This document shows positions 34,101 through 43,337 of a DNA stretch of 64,000 nucleotides, piece by piece (within the stretch, counting starts at the first letter, position 1; each line of letters begins with the position of its first letter). A program made the position numbers and the translations under genes. The stretch spans positions 4,626,896 to 4,690,895 of the forward strand of contig OY986963.1 of assembly GCA_963920575.1 (NCBI GenBank), read 5' to 3'. This DNA is from Narthecium ossifragum. Taxonomy: Eukaryota; Streptophyta; Magnoliopsida; Dioscoreales; Nartheciaceae. Under the pieces are notes generated by a model. It did no database searches and was not told where the DNA came from. It saw nothing but the letters and a program-made list of their open reading frames with translations.

Positions 34101-35272
34101 ACGATTCTCGAATATTCATTGATGCATTGACAAGGAGTTCAAATGATTTTCCATTGCCACATGGAGGTACATTTTAATGATTACAAGTTTTATAAGTATG
34201 AGATATAATTACAATTATACTCATACTTTACTCTTACTTTTTTTCCACATATCAATTTTATCTTGTGGACTCTGGCTACCCAAATATACCTAGATTTCTC
34301 GCTCCATATCGAGGTCGAAGATATCATTTGCGTGATTATCGTAGACAAGGAAGACCGCGAGGTAAGGAAGAGTTATTCAACTATAGACACTCTTCATGTC
34401 GTAATGTGATCGAACGATGCATTGGAGTGCTCAAGGCAAGATTTCCCATTTTGAAGATGATGCCTAATTATCCAGTTAGCAGGCAAAGGCAAATTCCTAC
34501 TGCATGTTGCACAATACACAACTACATTCGTCAAAAGCATGCTTTGGATGGACGTTTGGATGGACTTTTTACGGAATATTCAACCGAGCAAATGATAATA
34601 GAAGATGAACAAGGACTGAATGCGAATCAAGAACTCATACGTGTTGATGTTAGTCAAACGACTCAAATGGCACAATTTAGAGATCAAATTGCTACACAAA
34701 TGTGGAATGACTTTTTGGCGACTCGATGATGATCCTTTGCTATCAATATAATATGAACATTTTGTATTGTTTGTAGTGTTACTTTAGACAACAAACTTGA
34801 TGTTATCATATTTTATTTGGAGAATGTTGTAGTTCAATACTGCTTTAATGTTGCATGTGTTTTAAATTTCTAATTTTTATTATTTTGCTTAATTTAAAAG
34901 TCAAACGTATGTATTGCTTATGAAAAAAATTATGTCTTGAATATATACATTATATACTTGTATTAAAAAAATGAGATTTAATAGCTCCAAAATAGTAAAT
35001 TACAAATAAGATATAAAACTCATATATTAATGATCTCTTCCGTGCATATATACAAAATAATGATAATTAATTTATAAAATTAAACTCATTGAAAACAAAA
35101 ATTATTGTTACAAACCAAACACATTTTCATGTTTTCATTTTCAGAAAACAGTTTTTTAACATTTCAAACCAAATGTGTTTCCATATTTTCATTTTCAGAA
35201 AATGAAAACAGAAAATAGAAAATGAAAACAGAAAATGAAAACATGAAATATTTTCTAAAACCAAACAACACC
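31174..35272. mobile_element. PIF/Harbinger element inserted in the NBS intron
   Basis: A 4099-bp element flanked by TTA on both sides (31171-31173 and 35273-35275); the empty site in copy 1 reads GTTGATTAGTTTCTC. The left end reads AGCCCTGTTTGGTTTAG and the reverse complement of the right end GGTGTTGTTTGGTTTTAG, typical of Tourist/PIF termini. The ends also share ATTTTC- and AGAAAATGAAAAC-type subterminal sequence. The transposase is on + (33284-34729). I found no Myb/SANT-type ORF1, the second protein that PIF/Harbinger elements need. At 31370-31430 CCCCGATGGTCTCT is repeated. Confidence 0.92.
33284..34729 (+). CDS. PIF/Harbinger transposase (DDE_Tnp_4 type)
   Basis: Exon 1 is 33284-33850 (acidic start with DDDSDSDDYSDSDADLEQD, then a helix-turn-helix-like region TYTVSKWFKRVLRAV, ending YYPYFK). 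Exon 2 is 33935-34166 (GCIGAIDGTHISAW with the first Asp, GTANDSRIF with the second). Exon 3 runs from about 34261 to 34729 (YLVDSGYPNIP, then NVIERCIGVLKARFP with the Glu). All three catalytic acids are present. The first intron is clean GT-AG. The second has a GTACAT donor, but no AG lies near the expected acceptor before YLVDSGY (about 34258), so splicing may be broken. The start may be the Met at 33308 (MSAEPSVV). The product would act in the nucleus on the element's own ends. Confidence 0.85.
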
Positions 35273-37264
35273 TTAGCTTCTCAAAAATAAGAGAAGGATA
35301 GAAACCGACCTTTTGCTTTTGGTAGCCTTGGTCACTAGCAACATGAGGATGCGGAATGCCGATTTGGTTTAGATCTAGTTTTTCCCAAAGATCATCCATG
35401 AGCAATAAGAAGCTCTTGTTTTTCAAGAAGTTGAAGATAGAATCTGCACTAGAGTTAGATAAACCAAATTTTTCGGCTATGTCTTCCCAAAGCTTTTTCA
35501 ACTGAACATCTTGAGATGCCACAACATAGATGACATGTTTGAAACCCAAGTTATCCCTGCCGATCATGGAATTGTTGAGATTGGTAATAGGAGTAGTTTT
35601 TCCAACACCACCCATTCCCCATATTCCCACGATTCGAACAATGTCATCTCTTAAGTAGTTCCGGATTTTCTCCAAGTTCAATTCCATCGCCATTCCCATT
35701 GTCCTTTGCATTTGCTTCTCTATGATAGGTTCCGGCTCCAAAGGTAGGACAATATTATTCAAAGAAGCTCATTCATCAATCAAGTCGTTCCTTGAGAGCC
35801 CTCCTACTGACCATTGATGGGAATGTAAAGAAGTTGCCTCTCTGGTTATTTTGTTCTTTAATCTTATCAACTTCTTGTTCTTTGACAGCTACCTTTCTAA
35901 GCCAATGTTGGGTTTCTTCGGTGCAACTCATTCTTTGTCTTTGACCACTTGCAATCATCGTCTGGACGTCATGCCATTTGGCTTTCAAGTCTTCCATCTT
36001 GTTGTTCAACTCCTCCACATGGTTGTCGGCATGTGCGATGTAGTCGATCTCCTGCATTAGAGGTCCGATGATGCTCCAAAAGAAGTCTGTGAAACCCATT
36101 GCTGAGGCTTGTACCAAATGAAACAAAGGCCGCAAATAGGAATGAAATAGCATGAGCTTGTCTCCTTCCTCTTTTTCTATGTTTGTGCAATTTTATTGTT
36201 CATATCAGAATAGTTTACATTTGGGTATACGCTTCGCTTGCTACAATTCATCATGAGTTGTAGTTAACCCATATTTGCCACAAATTCAGAAGTGGAGGCG
36301 CCACATATCACCTTTTATATAAGGTAGCGCAAAGGCGCCACATATCCCCTTATACATAAGACAACACAAAGGCCCGTATTAAGCGATGGGGTGGACATGA
36401 GGGACTGCGCCGTGTGGCGTCTCAGATAGGGCAGTCAGTCCTCTCACCCAAGCCTAGGCTCCCATAAACCCAAGCCCAAGACGAATCAAAGGGAATTGCT
36501 GGCCTATACCAACACTTATCAGATTATGCAAACGTATGTACCATGAAACACTTTTTTTTTCCAACCTAGGAAAGTAAATAAGGAACCTGTTCATTGTGTG
36601 GGATTTAATGTGTTGAAAATGAAGTGAAATTCCATTGATTTAGTAGAACGAAAATGATCGAGGAGATGCTGGATGATGCCTCATACCTGCAATTTGATGC
36701 TATCTCTCTCTCCAGGGGACGCCCTTCGATTGCTTCAACCTCTCGTCTATCCTGCAGTCCCTGAATCCTTCATTTATAGCTTGAGTTCTTCCAAATCTAC
36801 TTAATTTTATTAATATATGTAACTTAAGACCCACATAAAGTAAATAATATCGTAAGGTTGTCATCAACATAAGAAAAAAGGTTCACCAACTAGCATCACA
36901 ATAATTCACATTATGTTAAGGCATAATATTATAGATATGGTCAGCATCAGAAGCTATAGACACTTAGGAGATGCTTATCAGCTGCAAGGTGAACCACAGA
37001 ACCTGATTCACATTTTCAAAGACTTGGCAGGGTGGCTGCTGAGTACACCCATTGACCTCAAAAATTGGAGGATTAAAGCTCGATGATATGATTACAAACA
37101 TTACAGGAATTTGAGGTATGAGCAATGATATATCATACTTGTCAGCAATCTTGATCAGATTCCATGTTTATTGGCAAATTTCGTTTGTTTATGACTACAT
37201 TCGATTAATGTTTCATTCATAGGTGACTGTTTGGATCAAGTTTGGAGTTGCTCAATTCTATCAT

Positions 37265-37686
37265 GGGTTATTTACATATATACCCTCAAAAAACTTTCAA
37301 AATACGTATTTACCCATGCATTCTTCATATTTTCATATGTACCCCTGAAAAGTTCAAATAATCTCAAAAATACCATTTCGTGTACTTCCGTCAGGTTAAG
37401 TAACCTAACCATGGGGTAAATTCTAACTGGGCTGGGTAACTTTACTTAAATACCCCCACTACATATCTAGCCTTTAATCGGGCAACGGTACTCCGGGGGC
37501 AAAACTGTCTTTTCCCCCGCTAACATTAACGGCGTTGGGAATATTCCCACTGGATTCCACCACAACTAACCCGAAGGGTATTTTTGAGATTATTTGAGCT
37601 TTTCAGGGGTATATATGAAAATATGAAGAATATAGGGGTAAATATGTATTTTGAAAGTTTTTTGAGGGTATATATGTAAATAACCC
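37265..37686. mobile_element. Mutator-type MITE, 422 bp
   Basis: Perfect 9-bp duplication TTCTATCAT at 37256-37264 and 37687-37695. The ends read GGGTTATTTACATATATACC in inverted orientation and the inverted match continues for about 100 bp with one or a few differences. Copy 1 of the duplication has the empty site (near 25596, CAATTCGATCACATAATTG). No coding capacity. Confidence 0.95.
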
Positions 37687-37753
37687 TTCTATCATATAAT
37701 TGCAAGATCGATCATTTTGATATTAAGATTCCTAAATTATAGAAATTCGAGTT

Positions 37754-38678
37754 TGTAAGGAATCATGTTAAGATTCCATATAAGTTGACAAATTTTGTTG
37801 ATTTAATATTTAAATTAGCTAGATTGGGTATATGATTCATACAAGACTTATTCAAGCAAATGGGATCGATCAAATTGGCTCAAGTCAAGTCAAGTTGGTT
37901 TAAGATTAATCACCTTTATTGGATTGGAGGGAAGCGGAATCAGACGGCTTGGATAGGTATTGATTTGAGAGGGAGAGGCTTGGTTGTCGCGTGTGCTCTC
38001 GATCTCCCATGTAAAAGAAAAGCACCAGACTGCAAAGGAGGAGATTGGTGAGGGTTTAAGGAAGAAGTGAGGCATTAATGGTTGCCAGGGGCTCTCGGTT
38101 GATGAAGAATTGAGAGAGAAGAGAGAGCAATAGAAAAAGAAGAAAGAAGCTTAGCGGAAAGAAGGGGACACTTGGTGTGGGGTGGTACGGTAGTAATAGG
38201 GCATCTTGGCTGGACTGAGGAGATGGGGTTTTCATGGGAGTTGATGGCTGCCGACTGAGAGAGAATAGGAGTAAGAGAGAGAGAAGCATTAAGGGCGGAG
38301 AAGAATACAAGAGAGTGGGTGATTATCCTGGCTACGGTGAAAAGGCCGGAGAGGACGACGCTACAGTTCGAGACCGTGTCGAGGCGATCCATCAAGAAAA
38401 TAAGAGTTGCAGACCGTGTTTCGAGGAGTCGAGCATGTTCGACGACGACGGCGTGTACGTGAGGAGTTGGTACATTGAGTTCGTCTTAACTTGTGTAAAC
38501 GATACTCTTGTTTTTTAGTGGATTGGTTTCGTCTGGTCTTGCAGTGAACCCGTGGTTTTTTTCCGTGAGGGTTTTTCCACGTTAAAAATCGTGTGTCTTC
38601 CTTCTTATGTGTGCTTGATTTATTTCATATATCTGCTTTCTCAAATTTCAGGTAATCTGTGGGGTCTATTTAATTTCA
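37754..38678. mobile_element. Solo LTR, copia-like, 925 bp
   Basis: It starts TGTAAGGAATCATG and ends TTTAATTTCA, with a 5-bp duplication GAGTT at 37749-37753 and 38679-38683. Copy 1 shows the empty site (near 25660, TTCGAGTTGCATCTTGAC). The stretch near 38550-38600 (CGTGGTTTTTTTCCGTGAGG, then TTTTTCCACGTTAAAAATC) resembles the R/U5 part of Ty1/copia LTRs. No internal domain or partner LTR is present, so it is a recombination remnant. Confidence 0.9.
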
Positions 38679-39744
38679 GAGTTGTATCTTGACAGGTTCA
38701 AATTTCGAAGATTGCATAATATGGAGATGGTCAAACACTAGAAGCAATCAATGTTTATGAGGTGCAACTATTTCATCCATCTGACCTTGCCTTTGATTAA
38801 CCCTTAAATATTTTTAGAAAAATGGATAGTCTTCAAAGAAGCATGTGAAGCTACCAACCCATCCCAGCTCTTCATGTGCCTTGATCTACTTAATTTTACA
38901 AATATGGGTAGCGTAAGAACCACAGAAGCTAATTAATATTGTAAGAGACTAGCCCTCGTCGACCACATTATTCCAAGATCTATAATTTTGATGTTTTGAC
39001 GCCCCATTGATCGATTGGGATTTATGAGTGCTCAATCACTAGTCTTGATGGTCTGAAAGATTCCTATATTATAGAAGTTCCAGTTGTATCCTGACAGGTT
39101 TAAACTTCACGAGCTTCCACATGAAACTACGAGCTATCTTGTAGGTAAATATATTATCAGATTATGTGCATGTCCACTTTCCTCCGAACAAGATTGTTCT
39201 GCTTCAGAAAAGATATTTGGTTCATCTAATTTGATTTACTGGGCTTGGCATGAAAGATCAAAGAAAGAAAATTAGAATAACTAGAAGCACTCAACGGAAA
39301 AAAAAAAAGAAAGAAAATTAGCCAACAAATCGCAATATATTGCCTGAATAAAAAATTCTCTAACTACAAAGAGGGAGGAAGGTCTCACACCTTCCTATGA
39401 GTGATTTCTTTCTTCTATTGCTTCAACCTTATGTATTAACTCCACCCTCTGTGAGGGTGCAGACGAAAAATTAACCTCCCCCCTTTGATTTCTAAACTCG
39501 AATAGAAATCTTTATTTGACTTGTATTATAAGGGAGATGAAAGTTTCTTGTCGCTGACCCTCAGTTTATACACATGGCATGCCAACCAAACTTGCCACAA
39601 ATTTATGCATATGGCACTTCAACCAAGCCTTCCGCACCAGCATATAAGCACATGCGTTTATTGTATCTTTGCTCGTAGGATTTAGGTTTAAGAATTTATA
39701 TTTGCTCAAGTAAAGAACATAATAAGATGCACTGTGCTATTTAC

Positions 39745-39988
39745 CTTCACATAGTTTGAAGTGTCCAGAGTAAAGCGATGGTAGATTCCAGCGGGCAAAA
39801 CAATCATGTCCCCCTCCTTAATCCAAATCCTAATCCATTGGTCATCTTTGTCTCGAACATCAAAGTAGCCACTTCCTTCCAAACAGTAACGGATCTCTTC
39901 ATCTGCATGCATGGATGTGCTCTCGGAAGAAGCATTTCAGCTTCTCTTCATAGTTCTCAACTTTCCCTGGGCATAAGTCTAGAAAATC
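39745..39988 (-). pseudogene. Acireductone dioxygenase (ARD) exon fragment
   Basis: ARD acts in the methionine salvage cycle, opening acireductone with Fe or Ni. The exon, bounded by GATGCAG and AAG|GTAAAT, reads [20 protein letters not shown], then EHIHA, then [39 protein letters not shown], then [11 protein letters not shown]. The metal ligands (HIH, Glu, and His in GIYHRF) are all visible, but an extra TGCA after HIHA shifts the frame. Neither the N-terminal exons nor the C-terminal exon (normally MRLFVGEPVW) is found nearby. It is an isolated broken copy next to the end of the segmental duplication. Confidence 0.88.
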
Positions 39989-40265
39989 CTGCATCGAACA
40001 ATAGAGTGAGACTAGTGGATGAGTAATTTGTATGGTTAGGCGCCACCACAAACGTCATAACTTGTTCAGGACACTCATATCTACCGGTTAATCCCTATCA
40101 TTTGAAGTTGATAGATCTATGTGAGCTGGGCATTCGATAAGTAATCTCCGATGAGTTATAGATCTAGTTCCTAAATATCTAACATTAGCTCTACAAATTC
40201 TCCTTGACCGATGTGGATTGATGGCTAGATGTTAATCGCCAGGAACCACATAGGAAGTGACTATT

Positions 40266-41006
40266 AGGGGTGAGTGAATTCGAAGCGAAAACCAAACTTA
40301 AAACCCATGATCGTTCGATTCGGTCTGCATTTTCGGTCCATTCGGGCCGATCGGTTCTATACCCTAAGCTCGTTTGTTTTATGATATTATAGGCAGGATA
40401 TGATTAGTAATCATGTGCATCTCATTTTATCCCACGCTTGGTGTGTTTTTAGGAATGTGATAAATAATCTCATTGAGACTTCATATCTTATGTACATGAG
40501 GAAAAAAAATCCTCAGGGGGAGATGTGATATGTAATAGTATGAGATGATATCCATTAGATTCAAAAATAAGAAAGTTTAAATATTTGATTAAATATTCTC
40601 CAACAATATCCTATATCTTACCAAACATGGAAGAAAGGTTTAATTCCTCGCATCATCTCCTAAAAGAATAAACATCTAGGATATAATTTCCTGAGAGATT
40701 ATATCCACACATATCATGTCCCACAAAACAAAGGTGGCCTTAGAAGTTTTATTTTTTTCGGTTTGGTTCGGCTTGGTTTTTCATGTTAAATTTCGATTTA
40801 AACTGAAAAATCGAAAATTTTAGTTTAATAATAATTTTTTATTTTATAGACCACATAACTACACATATAATTTGGTTCAGTTCTGTTACTAAAATGATGG
40901 ACTGAATTAATCATGTTTGGTTTGATTTTTAAAATTATGGGTTGAAAAAATTTCGATTTCCAGTTCTTGACTGAGCATTGAACCGAAAATTGAATGCTCA
41001 CACTCT
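40266..41006. mobile_element. GGGGTGAGCA-type MITE with a nested insertion
   Basis: The left end reads AGGGGTGAGTGAATTC; the reverse complement of the right end reads AGAGTGTGAGCATTC. The interior is rich in TTCGGTTTGGTTCGG and its complement. I could not find a convincing target-site duplication. Confidence 0.5.
40367..40739. mobile_element. Tourist-like MITE nested in the preceding element
   Basis: The left end reads AGCTCGTTTGTTTTATG, the reverse complement of the right end GGCCACCTTTGTTTTGTGG. The flanks are CTA and TTA, a near match to the 3-bp PIF/Harbinger duplication. The interior is AT-rich and non-coding. Confidence 0.55.
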
Positions 41007-41394
41007 AAAAATGAGTATATGCTAATCCCACCACTACGTTCTAGTATCACAAGCTGGGCATGTAATTCCAGCTTTGCGATTCAAAATCCATCCACCGTTT
41101 CTTTAAATATTAATTCAGCCAATGGCCGGGTTACAAAGCCGGAGATCAAAATCAGAGTTAAGGAAGCTAGACATGGTGCCCCAGACTCCCTTGACCAAAG
41201 AAATCCATACAAGTTAGATCTTCCAAGAAATGCTAAGCTATCAGCTCTAGGAATGTATGTTTATATACACCTCCTTCATCTTAATACATAGTAACCACTG
41301 CCAAATAATGAATAATAGTTTTTTCCGTGGAGTATTCCAGGCAAACTAAAAAAAAACAGATAATTATCATTTAGTCTCTTTAGGAGATCTTATA

Positions 41395-42178
41395 ATGCAA
41401 ATGAAAAGTAACTACCATAATGCAAATGAAAAGTAATTACCAAAATGAAAATTAACTACCATAATGCAAATGAAAAGTAACTACCAAAATGAAAAGTAAC
41501 TACCAAAATGAAAAGTAACTACCATAATGCAAATGAATAGTAACTACCAAAATGAAAATAAACTACCAAAATGAAAAGTAACTACCAAAATGAAAAGAAA
41601 CTACCAAAATGAAAAGTAACTATCATAATGTAAATGAAAAGTAACTATCATAATGCAAATGAAAAATAACTATCATAATGCAAATGGAAAGTAACTACCA
41701 AATTAAAAAATGGTAGGATAATTGTTGTTTAGAAAATTGAGAAGTAACTATCATATTTTTTTTCCTAATATTGAAAAGTAACTACCATCATATTTTCGAT
41801 TTTTTTTTGCACATATTTCCGCAAATTGATAAGTAACTAGAAATATTGGAAAGTAACTACCATCATTTTTTAGTTGATTTTTGCACAAATTTTCCCAAAA
41901 TTGAAAAGTGACTATGAATATTGGAATGTAATTACAAATACTGAAAAAGTGACTACAAAATATTGAAAAGTAACTACCAACATTTTTTTTAGATTATTTT
42001 TGTACATATTTCCCCCAAAATTGAAAATTGACCACAAATATTGGAAAGTAACTACAAATATTGAAAAGTAACTACCATCATTATTTAAGCTGATTTTTGC
42101 ACATATTTTCCCAAAATTCAAAAGTGACTACGAATATTGGAATGTAATTACAAAATACTAAAAAGTAATTACAAATAT
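41395..42178. repeat. GAAAAGTAACTACC array next to the assembly gap
   Basis: The left part has units of AAAAGTAACTACCATAATGC. The right part has TATTGGAAAGTAACTAC units in a longer repeat of about 100 bp with TTTTTGCACATATTTTCCC. It runs into the gap, so its true length is unknown. The core is the same AAGTAACTACC as in the MULE arrays. Bases 41007-41394 hold only a short open frame without motifs. Confidence 0.9.
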
Positions 42179-42378
42179 NNNNNNNNNNNNNNNNNNNNNN
42201 NNNNNNNNNNNNNNNNNNNNNNNNNNNNNNNNNNNNNNNNNNNNNNNNNNNNNNNNNNNNNNNNNNNNNNNNNNNNNNNNNNNNNNNNNNNNNNNNNNNN
42301 NNNNNNNNNNNNNNNNNNNNNNNNNNNNNNNNNNNNNNNNNNNNNNNNNNNNNNNNNNNNNNNNNNNNNNNNNNNNNN
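42179..42378. other. Assembly gap (200 N)
   Basis: Exactly 200 unknown bases. The gap falls within or at the edge of the GTAACTACC array, consistent with a repeat that the assembly could not close. Confidence 1.
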
Positions 42379-42399
42379 AAAAAAAAAAGGATAGAATAA

Positions 42400-42757
42400 T
42401 GTTCTGGATTCTCAGGTGGCATTATTCGGGTGGCTGGGCCGGCCCCATAGAGCCACCCAATCGGATGTTATGGTGGTGGATCGAATCCTTCAAAAGAACC
42501 GGCCCGGCCCATCCCTTCCGATTCAAATTGCCAAGCAGCGGTAGCCGTTGCTCTCTTCTCCTCCCCCAAATCCCAAACCCCAAACCCCAAACCTACGCCC
42601 CATCGGTAGCCGGTGCTGGAAACCCTCGTCGATCTCTCCTGCCATTCCTCGTTTATCCTCTCGCAAGCTCCTTAGGCTTCAACAGCTCACGCTTCTACGC
42701 ACTCATCCAGAGCGATACCCAAGAACCATAACGCTAACACTAGCCCTAGTTCTCTAA
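42400..42757 (+). promoter_or_regulatory. Promoter and first non-coding exon of CDT1
   Basis: Contains GGCCGGCCCC and GGCCCGGCCCATCC, the latter a site II-like element (GGCCCA), common in genes of proliferating plant cells. A TC-rich leader with CCCCAAACCCCAAACC follows, ending at a strong donor (CTAA|GTAAGT at 42757/42758). The first coding exon opens at 43328 after TTTGTCAG. I saw no perfect E2F site. Confidence 0.55.
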
Positions 42758-43337
42758 GTAAGTATCCACTCGGTTTCTATTCCTATATGACGCTTACTCT
42801 GGTGCCTCTATCATCGCACTCCAATTTTGATGTTTATTAAAGCTTTAATATGTAAGTGTTACCTAATGCTGATCGTAGACATGAGGATCGGTATTTTTTG
42901 ACCATAATTACGGTACATTAAATTTATTCAGAGTGTGCAAGCTAATTCTATGTGTTTTGTTATCTCTTTTCTGGCAATGTAGTCGTAAAGGGGGTCAAGT
43001 CATGGAAGGAGATGTTGTGATGGATATTGGGGTTATCTGTTTGCTAGGAGTAAATTTATCAGTAAACTTTCAATCCCCGTGACTCTGATTTTAGATAAGT
43101 TGACAATAATTATGATGTGTTCCGTGTGTTTATGTTGTCAAAGGTATCACTTAAATGTTCTTCCAACATCATGAATAGTACCAGAAATGTGCATGACGAT
43201 TTGTGCAAATTTGAGTGGTTTAGTTCTATATATTAATGTTCTTGTCATTGTTGTGCGATCTGTTGGGTTGCATATTTTTGAGGGGATGTTTGGCGAATTT
43301 ATCTCTCTTTTTTTTATACTTTGTCAGTTTCCACCTA

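Larger units (their letters stand above)
30201..36153 (-). pseudogene. CC-NBS(-LRR) pseudogene, second copy, interrupted by a transposon
   Basis: The CC and first NBS half lie at 36153 to about 35330; the second NBS half lies at 31042-30201. Relative to copy 1 it lacks RFPLESC, has a deletion after SRRALK, and has a TGA before ASLNNIVLPL. The P-loop GIWGMGGVGKTTP has lost the final Leu. It carries the same frameshift at FNNEVSFDGW as copy 1, and the LRR is absent. The CAAAAG donor and GAAAG acceptor contexts survive, but the intron now holds a 4.1-kb Harbinger element. Several independent lesions show it is not functional. Confidence 0.93.
30200..39430. repeat. Segmental duplication, copy 2 (with three later insertions)
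   Basis: Same orientation as 21885-26415. It starts abruptly at about 30200, so the LRR half is missing. It ends at about 39429, where copy 1 reads TTTTGTCTGTC and copy 2 reads TTATGTATTAAC. The extra length comes from a Harbinger element (31174-35272), a MITE (37265-37686) and a solo LTR (37754-38678), each absent from copy 1. Confidence 0.9.

Noticed and set aside
39706..39912. A separate small gene starting [11 protein letters not shown]
   Set aside because: The Met arises from the 4-base duplication inside an ARD exon; it is the 3' part of the broken exon.
42081..42422. ORFs crossing the N run
   Set aside because: They exist only because unknown bases carry no stop codons.
42560..42595. 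CCCCAAACCCCAAACC as an interstitial telomere
   Set aside because: The plant telomere unit is CCCTAAA; this is a short C/A-rich leader sequence of CDT1.
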